The position numbers and the translations under genes are program-made. 64,000 bases of DNA from Actinomycetales bacterium (GTDB lineage Bacteria; Actinomycetota; Actinomycetes; Actinomycetales; Dermatophilaceae): the NCBI GenBank assembly GCA_016715285.1, contig JADKAO010000002.1:434001-498000 (forward strand), in the 5' to 3' direction. Under the pieces are notes generated by a model. That model worked only from the letters and a program-made list of their open reading frames with translations. It was not told the origin of the DNA and ran no database searches. Position 1 is the first letter of the stretch; each line of letters begins with the position of its first letter. This document shows, one piece after another, positions 25,615 to 36,112 of this stretch.

Positions 25615-27144
25615 TTAGCGAGCGCGACCGCCGCGGGCGCTCCCTGCCCGCGTGCCTGCTGAGAAGGCCGCCGCGCTGCCCGTGCTGCGTGAACCGCCTC
25701 CGCCAGCACGGGACGGACCACCAGAGCGCGTGGGCGCACCGGTCCGAGGAGCGCCACCCGCACTGACTGGTCCACCGGTCCGAGAGGCACTGCCGGTGCG
25801 CGGTTGGCCACCGCTTCGACCACCACCGCTGCCAGAACTCGTCGCGCTGCGAGACGACACTGAGCCCCGAGGCGCGCCTCCGCGCGGGGAGCTGCCACGA
25901 CCGCCTCCGCGACCACCACCACGTACCGGCCGGCCGCCAGCAGCCTCGTCCACAACGGAAACGAACCCACCGGCATACGAGCGCTCGCCCGGAGCGAGTT
26001 CCTGGAGCAGCGGGTGGCCCAGCGCGACCTTGGTCGTCGTCGGGTTGACGCCCGCCTTGCGCGTGAGGTCGCGGACATCGCGCACCTGGTCGTCGGTCAT
26101 CAGGGTGACGACGGTGCCAGCGTTGCCAGCGCGCGCGGTCCGCCCAGATCGGTGCAGATAGGCCTTGTGCTCGGTCGGCGGGTCAGCATGGATCACGAGC
26201 CCAATGTCATCGACATGTATGCCGCGTGCTGCGATATCGGTTGCGACGAGGGTCCCAGCAGCTCCGCTATGGAAGGCATCCATCGTCCGCACGCGCGCAT
26301 TCTGCGAGAGGTTGCCATGCAACTCAACCGTCGGCACACCCTTGGCATTGAGCTGCTTCGCAATGTTCTTAGCGCGGTGCTTGGTCCGGGTGAAGATCAC
26401 CGTCCGACCAGGGGCTGCGGCAAGATCCACCAAGACGGGCAGGTGAGACTGCGGCGACACATGCAGGACGTGGTGCGACATCTCAGCGACCGGTGACTGC
26501 GCCGAGTCGGCCTCGTGGGTCTTGGGTGCATTGAGATAGCGCTTCACGAGCACACCCACCGCGTTGTCCAGCGTCGCCGAGAACAGCATCCTCTGGCCAG
26601 CCCGGGGGGTGAGGTCCATCAGGCGCCGAACCGACGGCAAGAACCCAAGATCGGCCATGTGGTCGGCCTCATCGAGGATCGTGATCTCTACCGAGTCGAG
26701 GCTGACATAGCCCTGACCGATGAGGTCTTCAAGCCGGCCAGGGCAGGCAATGACGATGTCGACGCCATTGCGCAGGGCGGCGACCTGCGGGTTTTGACCC
26801 ACACCGCCAAAGACGGTCCGCGACGTGAGCCCCGTCGCGGCAGCCAACGGCGCCAGCGCGGCGTCAATCTGCGACACGAGCTCGCGCGTGGGCGCGAGGA
26901 TGAGGGCACGCGGACGCTTGGGCTGGCGACGGCGCGGAGCACCAGTCAGCCGGGCCACGAGCGGCAGCAAGAACGCATAGGTCTTGCCTGATCCCGTGCG
27001 CCCGCGACCGAGCACATCGCGACCGGCCAGCGAGTCAGGCAGGGTCGCTGCCTGGATCGGAGTCGGGATCGAGATCCCCAGCTCGGCGAGCACAGCAGAA
27101 AGTTGAGATGGCACGCCAAGCGCACCAAAAGTGTTGTGAGACAA
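25615..27144 (-). CDS. DEAD/DEAH box RNA helicase with RGG-rich tail
   Basis: 509 residues from the TTG at 27144, chosen because GGAG lies 7 nt upstream and the reading fits family N-termini (FGALGVPSQLSAVLAELGI). Motifs: Q motif PTPIQAATLP, I GRGRTGSGKT, Ia PTRELVSQ, II DEAD in ILDEADHMADLG, III SAT, V ATDIAARGIHVDDIGLVIH, VI HRSGRTARAG. It unwinds RNA in ribosome assembly or cold stress. The last roughly 110 residues are low-complexity Gly/Arg/Ser/Thr (RGGGRGG, SRTGGP repeats), an RNA-binding RGG-like tail with tandem internal repeats. Confidence 0.93.
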   Translation of the reverse strand: MSHNTFGALGVPSQLSAVLAELGISIPTPIQAATLPDSLAGRDVLGRGRTGSGKTYAFLLPLVARLTGAPRRRQPKRPRALILAPTRELVSQIDAALAPLAAATGLTSRTVFGGVGQNPQVAALRNGVDIVIACPGRLEDLIGQGYVSLDSVEITILDEADHMADLGFLPSVRRLMDLTPRAGQRMLFSATLDNAVGVLVKRYLNAPKTHEADSAQSPVAEMSHHVLHVSPQSHLPVLVDLAAAPGRTVIFTRTKHRAKNIAKQLNAKGVPTVELHGNLSQNARVRTMDAFHSGAAGTLVATDIAARGIHVDDIGLVIHADPPTEHKAYLHRSGRTARAGNAGTVVTLMTDDQVRDVRDLTRKAGVNPTTTKVALGHPLLQELAPGERSYAGGFVSVVDEAAGGRPVRGGGRGGGRGSSPRGGAPRGSVSSRSATSSGSGGGRSGGQPRTGSASRTGGPVSAGGAPRTGAPTRSGGPSRAGGGGSRSTGSAAAFSAGTRAGSARGGRAR

Positions 27145-27395
27145 GTAGAAACTCCAATGAACGTGCTGTCGTTCCGCCCGGCGCGACAAGGGTGTCACGG
27201 CGCTAAACAGGGCACCGACGCATCAAGGGGAGACTTGAGAGTCTGGATCTCCGGACCACGCTGCCCCGAGGGTTGAGCGAACTGCGCGGAGATCAGGCCC
27301 GAGGCGAAACTGAGCGGGCCGTTGCGCAGAGTCTACGGGACACGACGGGCACTCCACGCCACGTGAGGGCGAGGGGCACGGCATACAGTCTGGGG

Positions 27396-28103
27396 ATGGA
27401 CACCGGACACCTAGAAATCACGGTCGCAGGCACCGGCACGGTCTCGCTCCCCCCTGAGCGCGCCACCGTCTATCTGACGGTGGGCTTCGAGAGCCCCAAC
27501 AAGCAAGAGGTACTGGACCGCACCACCGCGACGCTGCACGAGGTCAACCGGCATATCGACCACTTGCGCACGATGGACCAGTCACCGACCACATGGTCCT
27601 CTGTGGGCGCGATCCGGACGCGGTCGTGGCGCTCCTTCCAGGCCCAGGGGGTCGCTCCCGCACAGATGTTTGGCGCGAGCGCTGAGGTCGAGGTCAAGTT
27701 CAAGGACCAGGGGGCACTGGCGTACTTCGTTGACACGTGGGCTGGGCAACCAGGGGTCACGGTCAACTATGTCCGGTGGACGCTGACCGAGGCTGTGCGC
27801 ATCGCTAAGGAAGACGAGGCCCTGACGCGGGCCGTCGCCAAGGCGACCGAACGCGCGCAGGTCATGGCGCGCGCAGCCGGTTTCGGCGGCGTGCGTCTGG
27901 TCGAGGTCGCCGACCCAGGGATGTTGAGCGACCGCCGAGCCGGAAGTGAATACGGCACGCCAACTTCCGCAACCGTGCGCGGCGGTGCCCCCGGAGGCGG
28001 GCGCAGCGAGTCACGGCCGGTCGATATTTCGCCAGCCGACGTGGACATCAGCACGCGGGTGCACGCCCGGTTCGTGGGGATCAAGGGAGACACTGGCGCG
28101 TGA
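27396..28103 (+). CDS. SIMPL domain-containing protein
   Basis: 235 residues from ATG 27396. The SIMPL domain opens with LEITVAGTGTVSLPPERATVYLTVGFE, continues through helix-strand repeats (TTATLHEVNRHIDHLR; AVRIAKEDEALTRAVAKATERAQVMARAAGFG) and ends VDISPADVDISTRVHARF. The family forms oligomeric beta-alpha assemblies with oxidative-stress or signalling roles that are poorly known. No signal peptide is seen at this start. Its stop overlaps the GTG of the homocysteine methyltransferase by 4 bp, so they are co-transcribed. Confidence 0.88.
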   Translation: MDTGHLEITVAGTGTVSLPPERATVYLTVGFESPNKQEVLDRTTATLHEVNRHIDHLRTMDQSPTTWSSVGAIRTRSWRSFQAQGVAPAQMFGASAEVEVKFKDQGALAYFVDTWAGQPGVTVNYVRWTLTEAVRIAKEDEALTRAVAKATERAQVMARAAGFGGVRLVEVADPGMLSDRRAGSEYGTPTSATVRGGAPGGGRSESRPVDISPADVDISTRVHARFVGIKGDTGA

Positions 28104-29065
28104 GTCGCACTCTGCGCGAAGCGATTGCGGTCGGACCGGTCGTGCTCGACGGCGGTCTCGCGACCCAGCTCGAAGCCCGAGGTCACGACCTATCCGACAC
28201 GCTCTGGTCGGCGCGGCTGCTCCTCGACGACCCAGCCGAGGTGCGGGCCGCCCACGCCGACTTCTTCGCCGCCGGTGCACAGGTCGCGACCACGGCTTCC
28301 TATCAAGTGAGCGAGTCGGGGTTTCGCGCCGCCGGCCGCACGGTCGCCGAGGCGCGAACTGCGTTGCGTCGCAGTGTGATCGTTGCACGGGAGGCAGCTG
28401 ACGACGCTGCTGCTTGCGACGGACGGCTGCGGTGGGTCGCCGCGTCAGTCGGCCCCTATGGCGCCACCCTCGCCGACGGCTCGGAGTACCGCGGCGACGA
28501 CCAACTCTCGGTCGCTCAACTGCGCGAGTGGCATCGGCCGCGCCTCGCCTTGCTCGCAGAGGCAGGCGCCGACGTCCTTGCGGTGGAGACTGTCCCCTCC
28601 CTGCGCGAGGTCGAGGCGGTATGCCGTGAGCTCGCCTCGCTCGGGATGCCGTTCTGGCTGTCAGTTACTCCGGCCGCAGGGCGCACCCGTGACGGGGAGT
28701 CGCTCGCCGACGCATTCCGCATCGCTGCCGAGACGCCGGGGATCCTGGCTGTCGGTGCAAACTGTTGCGAGCCAAGCGAGTTCATCGGGATCGCTGCGGC
28801 AGCAAAAGTGGCCGCGAGCGCACACGCGTTGGGCAGCCCGGAGCAGGCTCCTGCCGAGGCGGCGCAAACTGTGCCCGACGGCATACCCCTGGTGTTTTAT
28901 CCCAACTCCGGTGAAGTGTGGGATGCCCAGGCCCGGGCGTGGCGAGGTGAGCCAACCGTCGGCGGCCTCGCTCCCGAGTGGGTCGACGGTGGCGCGCGAC
29001 TCGTCGGCGGGTGTTGTCGGGTCACCCCAGCCCAGATTGGGGTCCTAGCCGCTGGGTGCTCGTGA
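28100..29065 (+). CDS. mmuM: Homocysteine S-methyltransferase family protein (MmuM-like)
   Basis: 321 residues from GTG 28100. It has a betaine-homocysteine/S-methylmethionine-type barrel: VVLDGGLATQLEARGHDL at the start, TTASYQVSE, AVETVPSLREVEAV, and the three zinc-binding cysteines in GANCCEPSE and VGGCCRVTP. It transfers methyl from S-methylmethionine or SAM to homocysteine. It is coupled to the SIMPL gene by a 4-bp overlap. A strong palindrome 18 bp after the stop probably ends the transcript. Confidence 0.9.
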   Translation: MSRTLREAIAVGPVVLDGGLATQLEARGHDLSDTLWSARLLLDDPAEVRAAHADFFAAGAQVATTASYQVSESGFRAAGRTVAEARTALRRSVIVAREAADDAAACDGRLRWVAASVGPYGATLADGSEYRGDDQLSVAQLREWHRPRLALLAEAGADVLAVETVPSLREVEAVCRELASLGMPFWLSVTPAAGRTRDGESLADAFRIAAETPGILAVGANCCEPSEFIGIAAAAKVAASAHALGSPEQAPAEAAQTVPDGIPLVFYPNSGEVWDAQARAWRGEPTVGGLAPEWVDGGARLVGGCCRVTPAQIGVLAAGCS

Positions 29066-29082
29066 CAGCGCTGCGGTCTCGG

Positions 29083-29120
29083 TGTGGTCGAAGTCGGCCT
29101 ATAGCCCGACTTCGACCACA
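29083..29120. terminator. Perfect 15-bp palindrome between mmuM and the DUF2249 gene
   Basis: TGTGGTCGAAGTCGG (29083-29097) pairs perfectly with CCGACTTCGACCACA (29106-29120) around an 8-nt loop. There is no U tract, so it may be a structure-only terminator for the upstream genes. It ends 26 bp before the promoter-like -35 at 29146, so an operator role for a dimeric regulator is also possible. Confidence 0.6.
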
Positions 29121-29145
29121 GGTTCCCGACCAAGGTGGTCGCGCA

Positions 29146-29175
29146 TTGCACCCTGTCCAGACGACCCCATATAAT
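29146..29175 (+). promoter_or_regulatory. Sigma70-type promoter for the DUF2249 gene
   Basis: TTGCAC (29146-29151) and TATAAT (29170-29175) are separated by 18 bp. The consensus -10 stands out in this GC-rich genome. Transcription would start near 29182, about 38 bp before the GTG at 29220. Confidence 0.65.
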
Positions 29176-29219
29176 CTGGCTCATTCCGTACTATTTCCAG
29201 CTAGAGGGGCCTACGCATC

Positions 29220-29522
29220 GTGACGCGCCAGGAAGACCGCACCGAACTCACCATCACCGAGGCCTCCGCGTGTGGCTGCGGCGGTCACGACGAGGACCTG
29301 CCCGAGCTTGACGCGCGCGCGATCCCCCACGCGATTCGGCACGCAGCCGTGCTCGGCACGCTCGGTGAGCTGTCGGCTGGTCGCGCCTTCGTCCTCGTCG
29401 CGCCGCACGACCCCTTGCCGCTGCTGCGCCAACTCGCGGCGAAGTTTGGCGACAGCGTTGAGGTCAGCTATCTCCAACGCGGCCCAGAAGCCTGGAAGCT
29501 CCGCCTCCACCGAGTGAGCTGA
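29220..29522 (+). CDS. DUF2249 domain protein
   Basis: 100 residues from GTG 29220. ELDARAIPHAIRHAAVLGTL then LSAGRAFVLVAPHDPLPLLRQL and SVEVSYLQRGPEAWKLRLHR are the DUF2249 (SirA/TusA-like fold) core, including the HDP loop. A Cys-Gly-Cys-Gly-Gly-His stretch (ASACGCGGHDED) precedes it and could bind metal. DUF2249 proteins often sit with nitrite or nitric oxide reduction genes. The next gene resembles the membrane part of NirK-type copper oxidases, which fits. A clear promoter lies upstream. Confidence 0.82.
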   Translation: MTRQEDRTELTITEASACGCGGHDEDLPELDARAIPHAIRHAAVLGTLGELSAGRAFVLVAPHDPLPLLRQLAAKFGDSVEVSYLQRGPEAWKLRLHRVS

Positions 29523-29566
29523 CCGGCTGACTGGGCGCGACCTGATCTGACCCCATCGGCTCACCA

Positions 29567-30958
29567 ATGACCACCCCACACGACGCACCCCCATCGACCC
29601 GCAGCGAACGCGGCTGGCGCGACAACCCGACCACGATCTGGCTAGCCGTCGCCGCGGTTGTCGGCATGGGCGTCCTCGTGCAGCGACGTCTGGTCCCGCA
29701 CTCGACCTGGCTGGTCATCCATGCGGTCTTCCTCGGTGCGCTCACCCACGCGGCCGTCGTATGGAGCACACACTTCGCGCAAGCACTCCTTAAGACTGCG
29801 CCGGACGTCGACCCCCGAGCGCGCCAAACACGGCGCATAGCAACCCTTTTCGTCGGCGTCGCAACGGTTCTCGTCGCGGTCGTCACAGAAGCCTGGGCGT
29901 ATGCCGTCGCCGGCGCAGTCCTCGTGTCAGTCGCCATCCTCTGGCACGCGGTCGCGCTGTGGCGCCGACTGCGGGCTGCCCTCGGCGCTCGGTTCCGGGT
30001 CACTCTCCACTTCTATCTCGCGGCGGCGGCCTGGGTGCCTGTCGGCGCCACGGCAGGCGTCTGGCTCGCCCGAGAGCCAAGCGGGGACCTCGAAGCCCGC
30101 CTCGTCGTGGTGCACACGAGCGCGATGGCACTCGGCTGGATCGGCTTCACCGTCATGGGCACGCTCGTCACCCTGTGGCCGACGATGCTGCGCACCCGCA
30201 TCGATCCACGTGCCGAATCACTCGCCCACACCGCACTGCCCATCCTCAACGGCGCTCTCGCTCTGATCGTCGTCGCCTCCACCCTCGGCTCGCGTCTGCT
30301 CACCGCTTTGGGGTTCGCGGCATACCTGGTTGGGGTTGTCTGGTGGGGTCGGGCGCTGCACGTGCCGCTGCGGGCTCGAGCCCCGCGCGAACTCGCTCCG
30401 CTCGCGGTGGCGGCCGCTCTGTGCTGGGCGACACTCGCCGTCGGGTGGATCACGAGTTCGCTACTGTTCCAGCCCGATTGGGAGAGTGTGGAGACCTCCT
30501 ACGGGGTGCCAGCCGCGATGCTCGTCGGGGGTTTCGCGCCGCAGCTGCTCTTGGGTGCACTCTCCTACCTCGTCCCCGCAGTCCTCGGAGGAGGACCAGC
30601 GGCAGTCCGCGCCGCCCGCTCCCGCATCGACCGGTATGCCGTGCTGCGTCTCGTTGTCGTCAACCTCGGTGTGGCCCTCGCGATCTCCCCCTTCCACGCG
30701 GGGGTTCGGGCCGGGGCAGCGGCGGCGGCGCTCACGGCATACCTAGGGTATTTGCCGTTAATCGCGCTCGCGGTGCGTGACTCTCGGCGGGCACGCACCC
30801 TGCCGCGAGCAGCCAAGGTGACCGGCCCGAGCGAGACCGCGCCGAAGTTGGACGTCTACCGCGATCTCGTCATCGGACTCGCGGTGCTCGCTGTGGCCGT
30901 ACTTGCGGGCGTGCTGGCGGATCCGGTGCCAACGTGGCCGAGCCTGCCGCGGGGGTGA
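29567..30958 (+). CDS. Polytopic membrane protein resembling the N-terminal domain of actinobacterial NirK-type copper oxidases
   Basis: 463 residues with about 12 helices and His in several (STWLVIHAVFLGALTHAAVVWSTHFAQALLKT; LHFYLAAAAW; LVVVHTSAMALGWIGF; SPFHAGVRAG). From memory of the family, the HxxxLGAxTHAxxVWSxHFxQALL block is typical of the membrane half of actinobacterial multicopper oxidase/nitrite reductase fusions and NnrS-like proteins. Here the chain stops after a final helix (LAVLAVAVLAGVLADPVP) with no cupredoxin domain. It may be a stand-alone version or a truncated one. It follows DUF2249 by 44 bp and ends at a strong terminator. Confidence 0.7.
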   Translation: MTTPHDAPPSTRSERGWRDNPTTIWLAVAAVVGMGVLVQRRLVPHSTWLVIHAVFLGALTHAAVVWSTHFAQALLKTAPDVDPRARQTRRIATLFVGVATVLVAVVTEAWAYAVAGAVLVSVAILWHAVALWRRLRAALGARFRVTLHFYLAAAAWVPVGATAGVWLAREPSGDLEARLVVVHTSAMALGWIGFTVMGTLVTLWPTMLRTRIDPRAESLAHTALPILNGALALIVVASTLGSRLLTALGFAAYLVGVVWWGRALHVPLRARAPRELAPLAVAAALCWATLAVGWITSSLLFQPDWESVETSYGVPAAMLVGGFAPQLLLGALSYLVPAVLGGGPAAVRAARSRIDRYAVLRLVVVNLGVALAISPFHAGVRAGAAAAALTAYLGYLPLIALAVRDSRRARTLPRAAKVTGPSETAPKLDVYRDLVIGLAVLAVAVLAGVLADPVPTWPSLPRG

Positions 30959-30965
30959 GCCGACG

Positions 30966-31015
30966 GATGACGCGACGCCCGCTACTGCGAGAGCAATAGC
31001 GGACGTCGCGTCATC
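30966..31015. terminator. Bidirectional hairpin terminator
   Basis: GATGACGCGACG (30966-30977) pairs with CGTCGCGTCATC (31004-31015), and the inner CCGCTA pairs with TAGCGG, giving about 18 bp of stem. It sits between the converging membrane-protein gene (stop 30958) and glgP (stop 31037), 8 and 22 bp away, and is symmetric enough to serve both. Confidence 0.85.
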
Positions 31016-31036
31016 GGGGACTCCATCCCCGGGTGG

Positions 31037-33604
<2,568 letters not shown>

Positions 33605-33757
33605 CGAGTCCCTTGCGGTCCAGGCCGTGGGGCATGACGTGCCCCAACCTTGTGTCAGGACTGTCCCCGTGGCGTGAATTTCCAGGCTAGTGCACTCGGT
33701 GTCGAGCGCCACCACGGTTGGGCGAACACTCCATAACGTCGTGACAGAGTGTGCGGC

Positions 33758-34576
33758 GTGACCCAGCGCGGATCGGGGGCACCCGGCATACCTCTCTCGC
33801 AGCGGATTAGGGTTCCTGGGGCACCCGCGTCGACACTCCCGCCACAGTGGAAGGTGGTCGCAGCGATCGTCTTCCTGGGCGCAACGGCTGTCGGGCTACT
33901 TGCGGCCGGAACGCAGCTTGGGTCCCAGGGAGCGTGGGCCGACAGCGCCACCTTCATCGGGCTGGGCCTCTTTATCGGCCTGATCGTTGCCGTGGCCATC
34001 GTCCCCGCCCTGTCGTCGCGCCGAGGTGTGCTTACGCTGCGACGCCGCGGGGAGGGGCAGAGCCCCGGGCTGGAACTCGTCGGCCGTCGCGAAGCCACTC
34101 GCTGGTGGCGGGTTGGGTCGCTCATCCTGGTGGCGGTCGGGCTGATCGTGATCATCGGCTGGGTGACCGGCTCTCCAGCGCGGATCGGACTGGGTAGGCA
34201 GCTCGTGCTGCTCGTGTGTGCTGGGGCGTCCATCCCGTGGCTCATCCGCTCGTTCCGGCGGTCGCCGCAGACCGGGTCGGTGGTCTTGAACCGCGCCGGG
34301 CTCACCGTGACGACCTCCAAAGAGGGCCGACGACACGTGGCCTGGACCGAGCTCGCCCGGATCGAGCCGGGGACCCGCCGGGGCTCGATCTGGCTCTCTC
34401 TGCGCCAGGGCGAGATACTCACCGACGCGTTCGCCTCGGTGCGCAGCGACCCCGCGCTTGTGGTGCCGTTCGTCAGCTTCTATCGCGACAAGCCGTCGCT
34501 GCGGCACGAGCTTGAGGACGGCCGCGCGATCGACCGCGCCGTCTCGGGAGAGTTCCTGCCGATGAGCCTGCCCTAG
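33758..34576 (+). CDS. Membrane protein with PH-like C-terminal domain
   Basis: 272 residues from GTG 33758 (a GTG at 33749 also fits). Four hydrophobic helices occupy roughly residues 30-155 (KVVAAIVFLGATAVGLLAAG; ATFIGLGLFIGLIVAVAIVPAL; two more). The C-terminal half is soluble beta-rich (GSVVLNRAGLTVTTSKEGRRHVAWTELARIEPGTRRGSIWL), like the PH-type or DUF-PH domains of actinobacterial membrane proteins. No function is known to me. It converges on the quinol monooxygenase gene with a 4-bp overlap. Confidence 0.72.
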   Translation: MTQRGSGAPGIPLSQRIRVPGAPASTLPPQWKVVAAIVFLGATAVGLLAAGTQLGSQGAWADSATFIGLGLFIGLIVAVAIVPALSSRRGVLTLRRRGEGQSPGLELVGRREATRWWRVGSLILVAVGLIVIIGWVTGSPARIGLGRQLVLLVCAGASIPWLIRSFRRSPQTGSVVLNRAGLTVTTSKEGRRHVAWTELARIEPGTRRGSIWLSLRQGEILTDAFASVRSDPALVVPFVSFYRDKPSLRHELEDGRAIDRAVSGEFLPMSLP

Positions 34577-34899
34577 GACGCGCTGACCTCGAACTCGCCG
34601 AGGCGATCCCAGTGGTCACCTGGCATGACGACGTTGCGGATGAGCGGTGTCTCCACAAGGTATGCCGGGAACGTCGCCTGCGCTCGCTTAAAGTGCTCCG
34701 ACGTCACGTGGGCCTCAGCGGCATCCTCCTTGAATGCCTCGATGAGGACGAACTCGTCCGGGTTGTCGATGCTCCGGGACCAGTCAAAGAAGAGGTTGCC
34801 GGGCTCAGCCCGGGTCGCCTCGGTGAACTCGCGGGTGAGGTCGATCCACTGGTCGACGTATTCGGGCTTCACGCGCCACTTGACACAGATGAAGATCAT
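34573..34899 (-). CDS. Putative quinol monooxygenase (ABM family)
   Basis: 108 residues from ATG 34899, the normal length for a dimeric ferredoxin-like antibiotic-biosynthesis monooxygenase domain. MIFICVKWRVKPEYVDQWID, TRAEPGNLFFDWSRSIDNPDEFVLIEAFKEDAAEAHVTSEHFKRAQA is the YgiN/LsrG-like pattern. Substrates in the family are quinols, autoinducers or polyketides. GGAGGCAG lies upstream of the ATG. It is divergent from the DUF2237 gene, with 100 bp between them. Confidence 0.9.
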   Translation of the reverse strand: MIFICVKWRVKPEYVDQWIDLTREFTEATRAEPGNLFFDWSRSIDNPDEFVLIEAFKEDAAEAHVTSEHFKRAQATFPAYLVETPLIRNVVMPGDHWDRLGEFEVSAS

Positions 34900-34999
34900 G
34901 GGCTGCCTCCTTGGTTGTTGTCTCGCCGATTGTGCCGCTCTCATGACACGCTCGGTGACCCGACTGACGACCCGTTGACGCCGCAGTGATACTGGCGTC

Positions 35000-35404
35000 A
35001 TGAACCCGTCCTCGCCGCAGCGCAACGTCCTCGGGGGCCCGCTCGAAGAGTGCGGCACGGACCCGGTGACGGGCTTCTATCGCGATGGGTGCTGCACGTG
35101 GGGTCCGGCCGATGTCGGCAGCCACACGATCTGCGCCGTCGTGACCGCGGAATTCCTTGCGCACCAACGGAGTATCGGCAATGACCTCACCACTCCCCTG
35201 CCAGACTACGGCTTCCCCGGGCTGAGCCCGGGCGACCGGTGGTGCGTCACCGCGCGCAACTGGGCACGCGCACATCAGGACGGCGCCGCGGCTCCCGTCG
35301 TGCTCGCCTCCACCAACCAGCAGGTCCTCACCATCGTGCCCCTCGAGGTCCTTCGCCGGTATGCCGTGGACGTGCCGCCCGACCCGAGTTCCCTTGCGCA
35401 GTAG
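35000..35404 (+). CDS. DUF2237 family protein
   Basis: 134 residues. The family core is complete: NVLGGPLEECGTDPVTGFYRDGCC, DVGSHTICAVVTAEFL, GNDLTTPLPDYGFPGLSPGDRWCVTARNW, VVLASTNQQVLTIVPLEVL. Three conserved cysteines stand out (ECG, GCC, WCV). Function is unknown; the fold is small and soluble. It converges with kdpE, whose stop is 21 bp away. Confidence 0.9.
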   Translation: MNPSSPQRNVLGGPLEECGTDPVTGFYRDGCCTWGPADVGSHTICAVVTAEFLAHQRSIGNDLTTPLPDYGFPGLSPGDRWCVTARNWARAHQDGAAAPVVLASTNQQVLTIVPLEVLRRYAVDVPPDPSSLAQ

Positions 35405-35425
35405 TGAGATGCGGGCGCGCGCGGG

Positions 35426-36112
35426 TTACTCGACGAGGCGATAACCCAACCCCGGCTCGGTCACGAGGTGCCGTGGGTGCGCAGGGTCGAGCTCGAGTTT
35501 GCGGCGGATCTGGTTGGCATAGACGCGCAAGTAGTTGGACTCGCGGCCATAGGACGGCCCCCACACTGACTTGAGGATCGCTTCGTGGGGGACGAGCCGG
35601 TTGCGGTGTCGCGCCAAGACGGCCAGGAATCGCCACTCCGTCGGCGTCAGGTGCACCGCCTCGTCGCTCACCTTGGTCGCCGTCGTCGTGGCGAAATCGA
35701 GCGTGAATGACGCGCACACAAAGGCCGCGGTGTCGTCGAGTCCATCGTGCCCGCCCCGCCGGAGCGCCGCGCGGATCCGCGCCATAAGTTCGTCGCTCCC
35801 AAAGGGTTTGGTGACGAAATCGTCGGCACCCTCCTCGAGCGCCTCCACCTTGTCTTCGGATTGGTGACGTGCGGACAGGACGATCACGGGCACCCGCGAG
35901 GAGAGGCGAATGCGCCGCAACACGTCAACCCCGTCGATGTCGGGCAAGCCAAGATCGAGGACGACCAGGTCAGGTGGGTTTTGCGACATCGTGAGGAGCG
36001 CGTCCGTGCCGGTCATGACGGCCTCGACGGCATACCCCCTGGCTTTGAGGGTGATGCGCAGGGTCCGCAAGATGCCCTCGTCGTCATCGACGAGCAAGAT
36101 TCGTTCGCTCAC
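35426..36112 (-). CDS. kdpE: Response regulator KdpE
   Basis: 228 residues of the OmpR/PhoB class. The receiver domain has acidic pocket residues in LLVDDDEG, phospho-acceptor Asp53 in LVVLDLGLPD and Lys in DFVTKPF. The C-terminal winged helix ends VTEPGLGYRLV. KdpE activates kdpFABC on low potassium or osmotic shock. It is the last gene of the kdp cluster; its ATG overlaps the kdpD stop by 4 bp. The likely target is the four TGACG repeats at 43114-43151. Confidence 0.95.
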   Translation of the reverse strand: MSERILLVDDDEGILRTLRITLKARGYAVEAVMTGTDALLTMSQNPPDLVVLDLGLPDIDGVDVLRRIRLSSRVPVIVLSARHQSEDKVEALEEGADDFVTKPFGSDELMARIRAALRRGGHDGLDDTAAFVCASFTLDFATTTATKVSDEAVHLTPTEWRFLAVLARHRNRLVPHEAILKSVWGPSYGRESNYLRVYANQIRRKLELDPAHPRHLVTEPGLGYRLVE

